Source: Cunninghamia lanceolata
Lineage: Eukaryota > Streptophyta > Pinopsida > Cupressales > Cupressaceae
NCBI GenBank assembly: GCA_027924645.1
Contig: BSBN01000039.1
Location: 20,000,001-20,064,000, forward strand
Length of the DNA stretch: 64,000 nucleotides
Direction of reading: 5' to 3'
The notes beneath the pieces were generated by a model. It worked only from the letters and a program-made list of their open reading frames with translations, made no database searches and was not told the DNA's origin. Shown piece after piece: positions 46,571 through 59,911 of this stretch; the stretch's first letter is position 1; every line of letters starts with the position of its first letter. Made by a program: the position numbers and the translations under genes.

Positions 46571-49504
46571 TGTAACAACACCTTTTAATAACCAAATTAG
46601 AATAATGCCTTAATACTACATCAAGAATCACTCTAACATTAAACATTCCATTTCGCCACCATGTCAAAGTATGATTAACAGAAATTGATAATCAACTAAC
46701 ATAAAATTAAGCTATGCTCAATGTCCATAAGATAATACATTTGATGTTTACATAATAGTGATACACATAACATAATATCATTTCCAAGGAATTGAATTAT
46801 AATATTTGTAACTATTAGCAACAATTCAAACCCCCTTATGAATGTTAGAGTCATACATCTCTACTAATCCATCATATGTAAATACAACTTATAGTGAGAT
46901 CATTACATCACAATGTCCACAATGAAGAAGAATACACAACATATACATATTTTGGATAGAGTACAATTTAAATACATTTCAAGTACACATATCTTTTCCA
47001 TCTAGAAAAGTAGCAAGTTTCCATGTATGATCGTGGCATCTCGATGCAATCTCTCACCCTTATCTCCTCCTTTGTGACACAAAGCAGAGAGCATCACAGA
47101 GGTGACTTCCAACCTACCACAAAGCCAAAGGCTTCCCCATACTACCCACACAAATAGCCCAACCCATCTTGAAAAACTAGCTCTTTGAGGCTGATATGCA
47201 TGATATTATGTATGGATTTAACTAATGCATCCTACCCATTGCCCACAAGAAAACCTATAGAAATGCAAACCATAAATCCGTATGATGGAAAAACAATCAA
47301 GTGATTCCAATCCTTCAGAAAAAATTCTGCTTTGAACCACACCATCAAACACCATATCATGTATGCTTTCAGCATTAATATTTAATTTAATCACAATAAT
47401 ATTTAAAGTGTGATAATCAAGTACAATAAAATAACTTCACTGTAATTCATAGATCATAAATGTTTAATTTCATCACTTAGTTCAACTAAATGATTAATCT
47501 GACCTTTCTAATTTTATTTCATGTCTCTCTCGAAAGGTAATTCATCTTTTCTTTACCCATTTCCTTTCCTGTAAAAAAACAAATGGGTTATTTCTATTAT
47601 TTTAAATAAATTGGCTTTATGGAGAAATCAAAATGTTTAGGGTTTTGGAAGAGCCTTTTAAGGCTGTAAAGTATGGCACTGCCTCTTTTTCTCACGCCAA
47701 GGGTAGTCGCAAATAGAGTGCTCCTCTATTAGCACCTGTAGAGAACTATAATGCCCAATTTCCTAATTTTTATTGCATGTTCAAGCATCGAACTGAGACA
47801 CCTTTCTTTAGATTTTTTGTATTTCCTATCACTAAAAAGTTTTCTTGCCATAGGCTGTGCTTGGGTATTTAGTGCAATTTACAATCTTCTTGTTTCTTGC
47901 AAGTTTTTCCCTGGGGTGCCTTGAAATGGCTGCTATTTTAATATTTTTGTTTTGATTATTGGTTTAAAACAAAATCAAATTTGAGATATTGAGACGACCA
48001 AGTATGAGGTGTGCCCCTCTGGTTGATGGCACCTATAGCCTACCTCTCATTTCTTCCTTATTTCATATTTTGTGATTTTTTTAATTATTTGCTAGAATAA
48101 ATACATGAGAACCTCAACTAATTTTTACAATTTATTATTGGCTGGGCAACTCATAATTTATTGTGGGATGGAGTCATTCATAGTTTATAGTTGATTGGGA
48201 AAATTCATAGTGCCTATGTTGGGCTCAACTAGTTTTCTGCAACATTTGCATCTACAGGTTTGATTAAACTAGTTCATGAATACTCTAAATTGATATCTCA
48301 TAGATTTAAGTTTCATTATGCTTTGTTAAGTTTCATAGTTGCAGCATGAAAATTGGATTGCTTGCATAGATTGAGTTCATGGAAGAGATCAACTCATACT
48401 TTACTCAACATTAACAAAGGCATTTCTTCAAGGAGCATACACATTTAATATTCCAATACAATTTGAATTTAAATTGTTCATACCTATTGAGAGCTCCCAG
48501 TCTGTAAATTTATTTTTAATTCTTCCCTGCAACTTCCTTTTTTCCCTTCTTTTCCTTTTATTTTTCTCCTCCCTTTCCGACCACCTTCATCCTCCCATAT
48601 CCCCGAAATTCACTCCTTTTACAATTTTCTTACCTTTCTCTTCAAAAAATCCCAGATGTCAAATGGAATGGTTTCTTGTTGACATGCAAGGCTCGGAATG
48701 TTCCAGGCGGCCTTGTGGCCCAAAATCTCATGTTAAACAACCTGTAAAAGTACTCTCATGAAGCTCATAAATGTCATCACATGGAAAGATACAGCTGTTG
48801 AAAAACATATTTAGTAAACTATTCATTTCCCCTATTTTCCTTCTGGGTTAGGAAAGATTTATTTATTCAGTGTTTGTTAAAATAATAAACAGATGTTTAT
48901 CATTTATATAAATAAACAAATATATATATGTATATTATCATTTGTGCCATGTATATATATATTACATATGTACATACATACATACATATACTTTTGTATG
49001 TACATACCTATATGTGTGTGTGCACATATTTATATTAATTAAATCTTTTTATTCCTTCTGAAAACTAAATAACTAAATTTGTTCATTGGAATAAAATATA
49101 TTAAAAACATATCTAATATTCAAATGACTAGCCACATTGACCCAAAAACCCAATCTAAATACAACTACAGTAAATGTGAATATGTGTGTATCATGCATGA
49201 CAACCTTAGAATTGCTAGGTCCTTCTCCTCTATGATACTAGATCCCTTTTGGAGAGGTTATGGTGGATCATGTCACACTTAGACATCTAATTTGTAGTTG
49301 GTCAACATCAAATGATATCAATGTATAAACATGCCATATACCATTAATGAATTCATGATATCAAAATTTATTTCTAATAGTGCAACAGGAAATAGTTAAC
49401 TAGATAGTTCTTAAATTAACATATATCATTAACATAACAATATATATGTCTGTGTAGTGTCTACAAGTAACGACACTGTGTCATGCACAAAATGGGCTAT
49501 GACA
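46571..49504 (-). repeat. 5' LTR of chromovirus G
   Basis: 2.93 kb, from TGTAACAACACC to GGGCTATGACA on the plus strand. The part up to 49221 matches the left LTR. The last 283 bp have no partner because of the deletion beside H, and their limit is set by the TCTTG that nearly duplicates CCTTG. Confidence 0.8.
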
Positions 49505-49509
49505 TCTTG

Positions 49510-51890
49510 GTAACCCTTCTTGTAGTAGCTACAAAGTCCAAAGAACCCTCTGAGCTGAATCAAAATCTTAGGAGGCCAATCCAAGGTGGCACAAATCTTT
49601 TCTTGATCAATCTAAACTCCTTGGGTGCTTATGACATGTACACGATACAAAATCTCTATCATCCCAAATTCACATTTTAACTCCTTTGTAAAATAATGTT
49701 TGAGCTTTAAGAATGCCCAAAAATTCATCTATGTGCCTCAAATGATCTTACCAAGTCTTGTTATAAATGAGAATGTCATAAAAAAAGACCAAAGCAAGTT
49801 TCAACAACTACTTATTGAACACTTGGTTCATGTAAAACTGGAAGGTAGAAGGAGTGTTGATAAACTAAAATTACATGACCAAGAATTCAAGGTGTCCATA
49901 ATGAAACGAAGGTTGATTTGTGTATATCTTATTCACAAACTTTGATTTGTTGATATCTTGATTTGAGATTTATTTTTGAGAAATAGATAACTCCATGGAG
50001 TTCATCAATCATCTCATTGATCCTAGGAATAGGTTATCTATTATTGACTGTTCTTTTGTTTAGTACTCTATAGTCTATGCACATTCTCATGGTTTGATCT
50101 TGTTTCTTAACCAATATATGAAACAAAAGGGCTTGGACTAGGCTTGATATGCCCCATGTTCAAAAGCTCCTTAATGGCCTTCTCAATCTTTTCCTTATGC
50201 ATTCTGGGATGGAAATAAGGAGTAGTAATCATTGGTTTTACTCTTTCTTCTATCTCTATCACATGCTCAAAGCCTCTATCTGGTGGCCTCCCCAGAGGTA
50301 TGTCATTCAAAACTTAGGTATGCTTATCTAGAAGAGACTAGCTGTCTACATCATAAGACTTCTTTCCATTAGAAGAAGTTTTAGGAGTTATCAAGCATTG
50401 GGTTGTGCAAGCAACTTGACCATGACAAAAAGTTTTCTCCATCCTTTTAGTTGAAATAATTCTAGGTGCTCCACTAGACATCCCATGGAGAACAACCTTG
50501 TTCCCATCTGCATAAATGTTTTTCTCCATGGTTTGAATATTTTGATAATATTTTCCAAGGGAATGTAGTCACAAAACTTCCAACACCATATTAGTGTTTC
50601 CTTTGCCAACAACATAAAAGTCATTAGTCACCTTGTGATTTCCAAATGAAATACTTAACTAGGAAATCTTTTTCATGCAAAGCATGTTGAAGCCATCAAC
50701 TACCATCACATTGAATCCCTCAACTTAGTCTTCTATCTCAAGGCCACTTTTGGCCACCAAACCTTCATCAATGAAGTTGTGTGTTGCCCCACTATCAATT
50801 AGCATTATCACTCTTTGTCCATGAAGGACTTCTAGAATTTTCAAAGGGTTGTACTTTAGAGTACCAAATAATGTGGGAAAGTCACCCTCAGCAACAACTT
50901 CCTCATCTTGCTTCTTAGGTTCAGACACAACCTCTTCTTTCTCACTTTCAAGTTTAGGTTCTTCCTTTATAGATTCTTCATCCGAAACAACCTCGACATG
51001 TAATGAACTTGTCCTCTTCTCAAGCACCTATGGCTTGGATCCCAAGGTTTCTTGCAAGAAAGACTTTGCTTCTTCTTTCGAGGTTCATTTCTAGCCTCTT
51101 CTTTGCTTGGCTTCTTGGGCCACTTCTTTTGAAATGACTTCTTCTATGGTTTTGCTTGTGGAGCCTTTAAATAAAATTTATTCTTTGGAATAGAAAGTTC
51201 CATGTTCACTATTCTTTTGATGGAATATTGCAAATAAGGTGGGTCAAAGGCCTTAACCCAACCCTTGAGGGGCTTGGTCAAGCCTTCTATGAATAGAACA
51301 GTAAGTCTCCTTTCAAAGACATCTAGAACCATAAAAAATAGCCTTTGGAACTCTATCACATGGTTGTCCAATGAATGATACTACTTCAATTAGGCCAACT
51401 ATCTAAAATGGATCTTAGTATCCTTTCTATCAAATCTATTAATGATACACTAGATGAAATCAACATATGAATATATCAAACTATGCCCTTGTGTGGTCAA
51501 CCCATGGTACCACCATTCATGTGCTACTCCTTCAAAGTGTATAGGGTAGCATATTTGATTGTTTCTCCTTCAAACATTGGATTAAGAGAGAAATAAATGT
51601 CCAAATTTTAAATCCAAAAACATGTCATACACTTTCTTGAACCATCAAAAGTGTGTATTGATAGTTTACCCAACTTCCTCAGTAGGTCTTGATGATTGTA
51701 TTATGTTTTTCTCTCTTCTAGGGTGATTCCTCATCTTCAGGTTATAGAAATATTCCAAAGACATGGTTAAATGAAACTCATTTCTCAAATATTGGTACTC
51801 ATGCAAATAATTACTAAAATTATCACCACCATGCTAATTTGGTTGCTCTTCTCCACCCTTAGGGCCTTCTTCTCTTGTTAGAAACTTGGG
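49510..51890 (-). pseudogene. Chromovirus E: gag, protease and reverse transcriptase
   Basis: From 51890 leftwards on the minus strand: decayed Gag with EGVAHEWWYHGLTTQG near 51540-51490 and NHVIEFQRLFFMVLDVFERR at 51371. An acidic linker follows (EEPKLESEKEEVVSEPKK). The protease at 51027-50725 has an intact LIDSGATHNFIDEGL. Reverse transcriptase is at 50310-50110 (VKPMITTPYFHPRMHKEKIE and IKELLNMGHIKPSPSPF), with a decayed catalytic site reading FFYDILIY near 49770, then LRGFFGLCSYYKKGYQ up to the insertion of G at 49509. The remainder resumes at 33562. The Gag N-terminus and primer site are missing. Confidence 0.75.
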
Positions 51891-51899
51891 TTGGATAGG

Positions 51900-52824
51900 T
51901 CAAGCTAATGGCACGACACCACAAACTCACTACTAACTATTGCAAAATGCTTCAAAACTGTAATAAAACCTAGTATAATAGTACGACTAGGAAAAACATT
52001 GTAAAAACTACCCAAAATAGTAGCAACTCTTTCAAACATTCAAACGCCTATTAATGATGTTGTATGGCTTGGATAAAATGGTACATGCATGTTGCCAAAG
52101 AGTACAACTTGAAAATATGGCAAGATTGCATGACCAACTACAATAAATTGGTACAACTTATTGTAAGATTCGGTATGACCAACAATAGAAGGCAAATGTA
52201 TGGCCAATTTCACAAATGGTATGACCACACATAAACTCATAGAGTTAGAAATTTGATTTGCATAAGCAAATATATTAACAAAACTCACAATAAAATAAAT
52301 TGCACCAAAATCTCTAACAAGAAACTAAAAACTTCACATCACAAACCAAACTGAAAATCTTCACAATGATTCAACATTTAGGTAATCCTAGAGTTGAATT
52401 ATTTAGATGGATAAGAGGGTTTACATCCTCAAAAACATCTTGCCAAAGGGTTTCTATCCTCAAGTGAAGAAAGAAGAACTCAAGTTCATTCTCCAAAACA
52501 TAGAAATGAATAATAAGTAGGAAGAAGATTTTCTATGCATAAACCCTCCATATATATCGAGGGAATATAATATAATTTTTTTTTTTTTTCCTTTTTAACC
52601 TCCAACTTAAGTGTCTAGAAAGTCCCACCACCTTTTGGACCCCATTCCAAACAACACCTTTTAGTCTCACTTTTAAAAACAACATTTTTAAAATATAACA
52701 TAAAGTTGCTTTTTGGACAACTTAAATTATTAAAATATTTCCCTTTTTCCACTCCATTAGCCTATGGGAAAAATAATAAAATAGGCTAATGGTCTTCGCT
52801 AGACTTATGCTAGAGACGGGAACA
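51900..52824 (-). repeat. 5' LTR of chromovirus E, truncated
   Basis: About 920 bp matching 30700-31635. The U5 end, primer site and Gag start were lost, so LTR sequence runs straight into gag. It ends TAGAGACGGGAACA, and chromovirus I coding sequence follows. Confidence 0.7.
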
Positions 52825-53300
52825 TGACGTCCTTTTGTATGGATACCAAGCTATTGATGTGACCTCCATTGAAGATTAGCTTGCAACACTTTCCTCTAAA
52901 CTGGGACCTAATGTGGAGACTCTTCCTCAACCATGATTCCTTATCTTTGTGTGTAGGTTTTAATTGAAATTTGTGAATCATCATGCTTTTTATTTCTCTT
53001 TCCAACTCCTTGTCTTTATCCTACATAACATGTACATGCTTCTTTACATGACCTTAATCTGACACATCTAGACACTCAAATGCCCAATGAGTTTCTTGCC
53101 CACATTTGAATCTCATTGAATATGATTACATCCTCTCCTCCTCTCTCCACCTTAGTTGGAGATATATCCTCTCTTTGAAATTTGTGACACCACTTAATAC
53201 ATATATTTACTTTCCAAACACTTAATTTGGTCTTATCTTTCCTCTTCCTTCACGTGTTCACTTGCCTACATGACAACTACTCCTCTTCCTTGAGTCACTT
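52825..53300 (-). pseudogene. Chromovirus I: region before and including the protease start
   Basis: The minus strand reads HIRSQFRGKCCKLIFNGGHI then NSLVSIQKDV, the protease active-site region of this family with the usual D-G-G-S changed to N-G-G-H. It breaks at 52824, where element E was inserted. Upstream sequence to about 53300 is decayed Gag-like. It continues in the fragment ending at 29069. Confidence 0.6.
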
Positions 53301-55690
53301 GATACTATCCATAGTACGTACACTCAATACCTAAAAGAAAAAGGAAAAAAAAACATATTTATAAAAAAAAAAAAACATTCTTCAAGACATTAAATTGCTT
53401 CTCGAGTTTCCCCAATTCAAGTTAGACAACTTGAATAAAAGAGACGCCTAATAAAATAAAATAAAATATGCAGTTTTCCAAGGAGGCCCGTGATATTTAT
53501 TTATTTATTATTCTTGAAACCAAGACAAGTTTTTATACCCAATTGAATAATTGCATCGATTTAATAAAGAAAATTGTTTGACACGAAATTCGGGAGCCAA
53601 AGACACACTTTACACCACCGAATTCTTTAATACGACAACGTTAATGGATGGTTGGAAAGTTGTATATTATTACAAGCTTTCTTTCTTATGTAGACATAAA
53701 AAAGTATGTCATTTATGATTGTCACATGCGGGGTAGGATTATACATATGGAATAAAGAGTTTATTAGAGATTTAGTCTTGCTTGGTTACTAAAATTTTAT
53801 CACGAAGTTTATCTAATTATTATGAAAATCTAATGTAATATACATAGTAGTAGGTTAAGGGATAAAAATGCTTATCACGAATTTTTACTCTCTTGTTTTA
53901 TCTTTACTTTTGGTATGTTATAAATGTATGGTCATAATGTTTAATTTGTTTTGTTTGGCACGTAAACTAACCCTAATCTTAAACCTCTCACTCAAAATAA
54001 CCTTAACTAGTATCCTAGTTAGGAACAATTTGATCCTACTCTTATCTCTTGGACTCACAATGCTATGACATAGTTCGATCTAATTTCAAATTCAAAACCT
54101 ATCGCCTTGAGCTAACCCTTTTATAATTTGATCATGGCCCATCAACCTATATGCAAAAACACTTTGATTTGAGCATCTAGGATTATGTATTTTTTGACAA
54201 TCCTAGGTCATTAGTACTCATCAAAACCTTTCATTTAATAGAAACAAAAAGTCTTGTAAAAAATCCTTAGAACATCCCATGGCAAAGTATCTACACATAC
54301 ATCATTATTAACATCGAAGGTATTGCATTGTTTGCTTGGCATGTCTTTGATATTATATCATCAACAAAGAGGTTGGACTTATTATCAAGCAAATTGCAAA
54401 CCTTCCCTCTATACACAACAAACCCCACTACACATTTCAACAAACATTTGTTTTAGTTACAAGTGTTGAATGCAATAGTGACATGCTAAAGATCACATCT
54501 AAAGAGGACTAGATTGTGTAGAGACTAAGGATCCTTAGAAAGAACCATGAGCATAGCCTAGTTCTAGAACAACCCAAATTCATAGTGTAGATTTGTCATA
54601 GTTTTCATAGTGTAGATCTAATCCTAGTTTTTAATTTTGATAGTTGATCACAAAAAACAACATAATATTTACCATTGACTACAACAAATTGACAAAAGAG
54701 ATAAACCCTTTTAACCTAGCTTTCAATTTATCATTTACATTTATCATTCTCAACACTTTAAATAATTTAGGTTTGATTGTATTTATTGATTTATTCATCT
54801 ATATAGAATCCTAAATTAATTGCACGGTGTATTTATTTTCCCTCCATTTTGGTGAACCTTGAGTTATCTTAGACCACGTGGTGCCTTGACCCTAGGGTTT
54901 TCCTTCTTTTCATTGTTAGATTTGAATTTTTTTTATTTAGTCATATATTTTTTGGATTTGAGATATACTTTTTGTTTATTGATTCATGTTTTAATTCCCA
55001 TTGTATTATTTCCTAGTTAAATTTTAAATCTTCCATTATGTAATTCTCATTGCTAATGATTTCATTTTTCCAAGCCATCTTAAACCCTAGGTCAATTCTC
55101 TTTATCTGAATGGATTCTCCCAGTGCTCCCTTTTGTAATTTTCATGTGTGTTTGATTACATAGCATAGACAGAATAACATGCTTGGCAAGTTATAACTCT
55201 TCAAGAAGGATATTGCATCTTCAAAAAACATCCACAATTCATCATCTTTGAGGAGCACCAATGATTACTCATGTTAAATCTAGATGGACTAGACTTGCTT
55301 AGAGCATTACTCAATTTATTGATGATACTCTTCAAATAGAGCATAAGTGGTGCAACAACTGATGGCATGTTGAATGGACAACTAGTGAATGAGCATGCAT
55401 ATCACAAAAACACAAACTAAACAAGGAATAAAAATGGAGATTGAACAAAAAAACTCTTATATTAAATAGCTCATTAATGAAATAAATACAATTGGGTCAC
55501 TTGAATGTGAAACTTAACACATAGACTATGCTATTGAACTCCTTAGAGAAATATAAGCAAGCTTTTTTCAATACAATCAATTAATTCTCTCTTTCAAGCT
55601 CTAGCAAAAAATAAAACTCATGCCAAAGTTTGAACCCCTTAAAATGACTAAGCATTGCACACATAATTAAAGTTAGATAAAGAAATCTAA
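53301..55690. other. AT-rich DNA, no gene seen
   Basis: No open frame above about 66 codons, no motif and no repeat partner. Contains A/T homopolymer runs. Confidence 0.5.
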
Positions 55691-56171
55691 TGTGCATTGA
55701 CTCTAAATACTGAGGCATTCCATAATATCGTTAATGCGCTTAGGAGGAAATTTGATCTGTAATATAAAGATGTGTGGTTTGTAAATAGAACATCCAAGAC
55801 ATTCCTTAATAAATTTGAAATTAACTCCTCCCTAACATTTCAAACTTGAGAAACCATTATAAAATATAATTGTTTCCATTTGATAGGAGCTACCTTGGCA
55901 TTGCTCGTTTGTTCTGATATTTGACATCGGATGACTTTTCTAAGGCATGCAAGATTAATTTGTGTGAGTTGAGACCTTTGCATGTAGGGTTGCATGGGCT
56001 ACATAGGGATCCTTGGAACTTGGGAAATAATTACGTTGTCCTTTGGGCAAGGAGAACTTGTGTGTGGTTTGAGATTCATTAGAATAAGGTTTTTTTCAAA
56101 CCAATAGGGCTTGTGTAACTTGGACAAATCATATTTCCCTTTGAGAAAGAGTTGTGTAGGACCTCCAAAAT
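55691..56171 (-). other. Weak coding-like stretch beside the solo LTR
   Basis: The minus strand is open from the solo LTR into GGPTQLFLKGKYDLSKLHKP and onward for about 60 codons, with protein-like text beyond a stop. No family recognised. The insertion point at 56171 lies at the edge of this stretch. Confidence 0.2.
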
Positions 56172-59100
56172 TGTAACATCCCAATTCTTAAACAAGACTA
56201 AAATCAAATATTTACCATGAGATAAAAAAACATAAGGTGAAAAAGATAGAACTTTTTTTTTTAATTTTGAAATAATATCAAAGAATCAAGATACATCAAA
56301 TAATTTAAAATTTCTTTTTTGAAATATACATGTTATAATTTACAAAGTCGACATTCTAACTTCTCAATTACAATAATATGCAATAGATAAAGTTTCGCAT
56401 AGTTTAAGAAACACAAGTCACATATCCAATGGGTATGTTGCATCTAGAATTCTAACATCTTTATCGCAAGCCTCAGCATGTCTTCTGTTGGAGAGAGAGA
56501 GAGCATCTTTCGAGTGCTTTACCTCCAACCACAAACTGACGGTCCCCCGCACATCTTCTAATTGGAAGTGGCCCTACCCTTCACAAAGAGTATAGGCATA
56601 AGGTAACCAACAGTTATTTGCCATCTGAGTACTAGTGTTGTATCTTACATAATGCTATTAATCATACAACCCTAGATAACCTCTAGATAATTATGATCAT
56701 TCTGATAGTTATGCAATCCAGATACGGTGAACTGACAATGCACGTAGAGACGTATGCATTACTTTGGCCAAAGATTCAATATAAATAGATTTTCACAATG
56801 AATGTAGTCATAATATCCACCCACTCTCCAACTCGACTTGGATACTATCACATCATAAAGTATGATAACTCAAATCTAGTCTTCCTGACTTAGATAGATT
56901 TTCAAGACACTGTCATTGTTCTAAAGACCTTATGGAATGACTATCTACACTTGGGTATCTCCTTGCATCCTTGCAACATCTGAGATCCATGACTTATTGA
57001 CACTTATTCGATTTACAAACAACCAAATAGGTTTTCTTTTATACTAAGAATAAATATAAATGCATAGGAAAAATCACTTTTATGACTAAATATAATTAAC
57101 AATCATAAATAAGGAACTCGCCTTTTCATTGTCGATCTAAATAGTTAAGACAAGACTTACCCACAAGGGTAAATTAGATGACTTTACCGCATTGGGTTAA
57201 TCTAGGGATTTTGTCTTTCCCTTTTCCATGACAATGGAATAACAAACAAACTTATCTTAAAAAGTAAGAATATAGCAAGAAAGAGATTAACCTCTAGTCA
57301 TATTTCGACTATGAGGTTGTTTAAATCTCACAAACCTTAACTAGATTATAGTATACAAGTATACTTTAGTTTAAATAAAGCTAAGGTACAAATTCAAGTT
57401 TAAACTTCTCCTAATTTTTAGTTTGAATTCCAAATAGATGAAGGACTAAATTCCTTTTCTATCCACATGATTTCAATGTCTGAGTCTCTCTCTCTCTCTT
57501 ACAAATAAGCTAAGTTAAAGCAACAATATACAAGTGCTTTCATCTAAACTTGATGTACAGTAAAACCATCTCACTTGATGTATCCTTAAAAAAACTTATT
57601 TTATGTTGCCATCAACTTTAGTTTACTGTCTAAGTTGTTCTACTTATAAAAATATAACCAATGAAGTCATTGGAACAATATCAATATGTAATACCTCTCG
57701 AGTAACTCAAAGACTATAATATAAATTCCACTTGCTGTTCAGCATTACTGACAGTATGATTTCACCAAATAACAGGAAGACTCTATCACCCAACAAGTAT
57801 ATTAGACTCGTGGCTTACAAGAACATAAGAATACAATAATCTAAGAACCCTAAGACTTGCATAAGTCTTTATTGTTTGCTTGCACTATTCCAAAAAGAAG
57901 TCTACGGTATGAGAAAAGAGTATAAAGATGTATACAATTTGATTGGAGAGAGACTTGAGTTTAATATAAATATATATTCAGAATAAGAATATGCTTATAG
58001 TGTAATCAAAGAAACCTCTTGACTCAAACATTCCTAAAAGATTAGTCTAAGTTTATCCCATGACTCAAATTAGATACAAGATTAAACTATTTTTCAAAGA
58101 TATCTAGTGATAACGATTACCTTTAGTCAAAACTTCTGCTACATAATTATCACGACTCTTAACACCATGAAGATCAATTATTCTGAGCTACATTAACATT
58201 CTAAACTTAAAAGTTTCAGCCATTTTATCATCCAAAGATGTTAGCCTCACAGAGAAAGAGCATCGACTCAAAACTGGTTCGAAGATTAATATAAAAACAT
58301 GCATCTCGTAATAGTAATTAAAGACTTCATAAGTGAAAAGAACTTGAAAAGTTAACTACAGAGGATCCTTGATAGTCAATGTTCAACCTGAGAAGAGCTT
58401 TTGCTTTCTCTGTAGCTCGTTATCTCTTCTTTTCATGATACTCACTCGTTATTCTCTCTACGACCACTCTAGATTTCGTTCTGGCAATAATCCTCTCCCT
58501 CTCTCTCACGATAGCTAACACCTAAAATCCTTTTCCTTTCAGATTGCAATGCTATCCCCCTTCTCCTCGACTCTATGAGAGTCGTCCTATAACTCTCTAC
58601 ACGACTTCACTTATGAGTCGATCTCCCTTAACACCCATGACTAACTGCCCTCTTAATAATCGACACTTGATTATCTAACGACCCATGCTTTCATTAATAT
58701 GACTCCACTCTCTTAGTCATTGATAGCTTCCTACAAGCCGCGGGTAGCTCCTATAATAAAGCCTCTATTTGCTCACAGCTCGAGCATGTAGAAAAAAGGA
58801 ACATGGTTATTTATTACCACTCCTCACACAACCCACGTCTCTGTCAAAAAGGAACTGAACACTCTCGTCCATTCAAATTTGGTTAAAACAAATGCCCTCA
58901 AACTGTGGGCTTCTCTAGGATAAAGGACATGCATGACTATGAAGAAAGTGTGGGTAGTAATTACCTCTAAGTGTTAAAGATTCCTACTTCAAAAGCATCC
59001 CAAGGAAGGATAGAGGTTGTCAATTAAGCTTCAAAGATAGAGAATATGGTAAAACAATAACCTCATAACCATCTCACATTATCACTTAAAAATAATAATG

Positions 59101-59911
59101 TAATAATAGTCTAAAATTATATACATTAATACCAAAAGGAATTATTATAATAATGTGACGTAAAACTTACGCACAAGCATTATTGGGTCGAGTTCATCTC
59201 TCCTTCACGTAAACAAGCATAACACATTGATTTTGTTTTTGACATAAACAAAATATTCAACATTAAAACTATAAACATGACACATGCTAACAATTTAACT
59301 AACTACGCCTTGAAGATGCAAACGTGATCCTTTTTTATGACATGATCAATGGAAGGTTGTGTTAGTCACAAAATGACTATCGTTCTTCCTTGACAATGTT
59401 GATTTCACAAACGTCAAGCTTGACACGACAAGGTATCAAAAGGATTCTAAACAACATCAACAACTTGTCGAGTCGATCAACAAACTAATACAACTATAAT
59501 AACATGACTTACCTCAATCGACATGGGTTACTAACTGAAAGTACACTATACTCAGATGGCAAATGAATAGTTTATAACCAAAGGTCTATTCTCCTCTCCT
59601 CAGAAGATACTCTCTCTTTCTCAGAGAGTAATAAAAACCTATTTTCCTGCATATATCTTTCAATCACCAAATCATGATCAGTACATCGTTAGTCCATTCA
59701 TAAATCTTATGAATAACAAATCAAATTCTCATAATGTAAATTACTAAATCATTCAATCTCGTGCATTATACTTAATCACATGAACTGATTATAATAAAAT
59801 CAATGATTTACTCTGTGATTATAACATAATGTCAAAACATTTTTCCATAGATTCACTTATATTCTTGTAAAAGTAAATATTAAAAACAAAGCCAAAATTA
59901 GGGATGTAACA
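56172..59911. repeat. Large solo LTR (3.74 kb)
   Basis: Begins TGTAACATCCC and ends GGGATGTAACA, inverted ends of 11 bp with one mismatch. It is flanked by a perfect AAAAT duplication (56167-56171 and 59912-59916). There is no coding sequence, primer site, polypurine tract or internal direct repeat. The simplest reading is a solo LTR left by LTR-LTR recombination. The GGGATGTTACA end on the minus strand resembles the LTR end of element E (GGGGATATTACA), which suggests a chromovirus relative. Confidence 0.75.

Larger units (their letters stand above)
33563..49504 (-). mobile_element. Chromovirus G, with Copia H inserted in its left LTR
   Basis: LTRs 33563-36514 (interrupted by H) and 46571-49504. 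A primer site complementary to initiator methionine tRNA lies next to the right LTR, followed on the minus strand by gag, protease, reverse transcriptase, RNase H and integrase. Flanking pentamers CCTTG (33558-33562) and TCTTG (49505-49509) differ at one base and are the likely target-site duplication. The element interrupts the reverse transcriptase to RNase H junction of E. The end of integrase, any chromodomain, the polypurine tract and the last 280 bp or so of the left LTR are missing. Confidence 0.8.
29070..52824 (-). mobile_element. Chromovirus E, split by element G
   Basis: On the minus strand the order is truncated 5' LTR (51900-52824), gag, protease, reverse transcriptase (to 49510), then after removal of G the end of reverse transcriptase, RNase H, integrase, chromodomain (33562-31640) and 3' LTR (29070-31635). 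The two LTRs share their U3 starts, TGTCCCCTTCC on the left and TGTTCCCGTCT on the right, and about 900 bp of sequence. The two pol halves join in frame-compatible order around YYKKGYQ and GVHIFGPTLFNNLTKKG. Confidence 0.75.
27170..53300 (-). mobile_element. Outermost chromovirus I of nest 2, split by element E
   Basis: Two minus-strand coding fragments of a Ty3/Gypsy pol fit end to end once 29070-52824 is removed. The right fragment stops at INSLVSIQKDV inside the protease and the left fragment starts MEKNLRLKTTP, the next segment in this family. No LTRs of I were found, so its outer limits are only those of recognisable coding sequence. No target-site duplication for E is evident, as expected for an old insertion. 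Confidence 0.55.

Noticed and set aside
52795..52830. Second chromodomain end (MFPSLA) suggesting a tandem LTR-int-LTR-int-LTR array
   Set aside because: The shared codons lie inside the LTR start itself (TGTxCCC...), so the sequence to the right is flanking DNA of element I rather than another copy of E.
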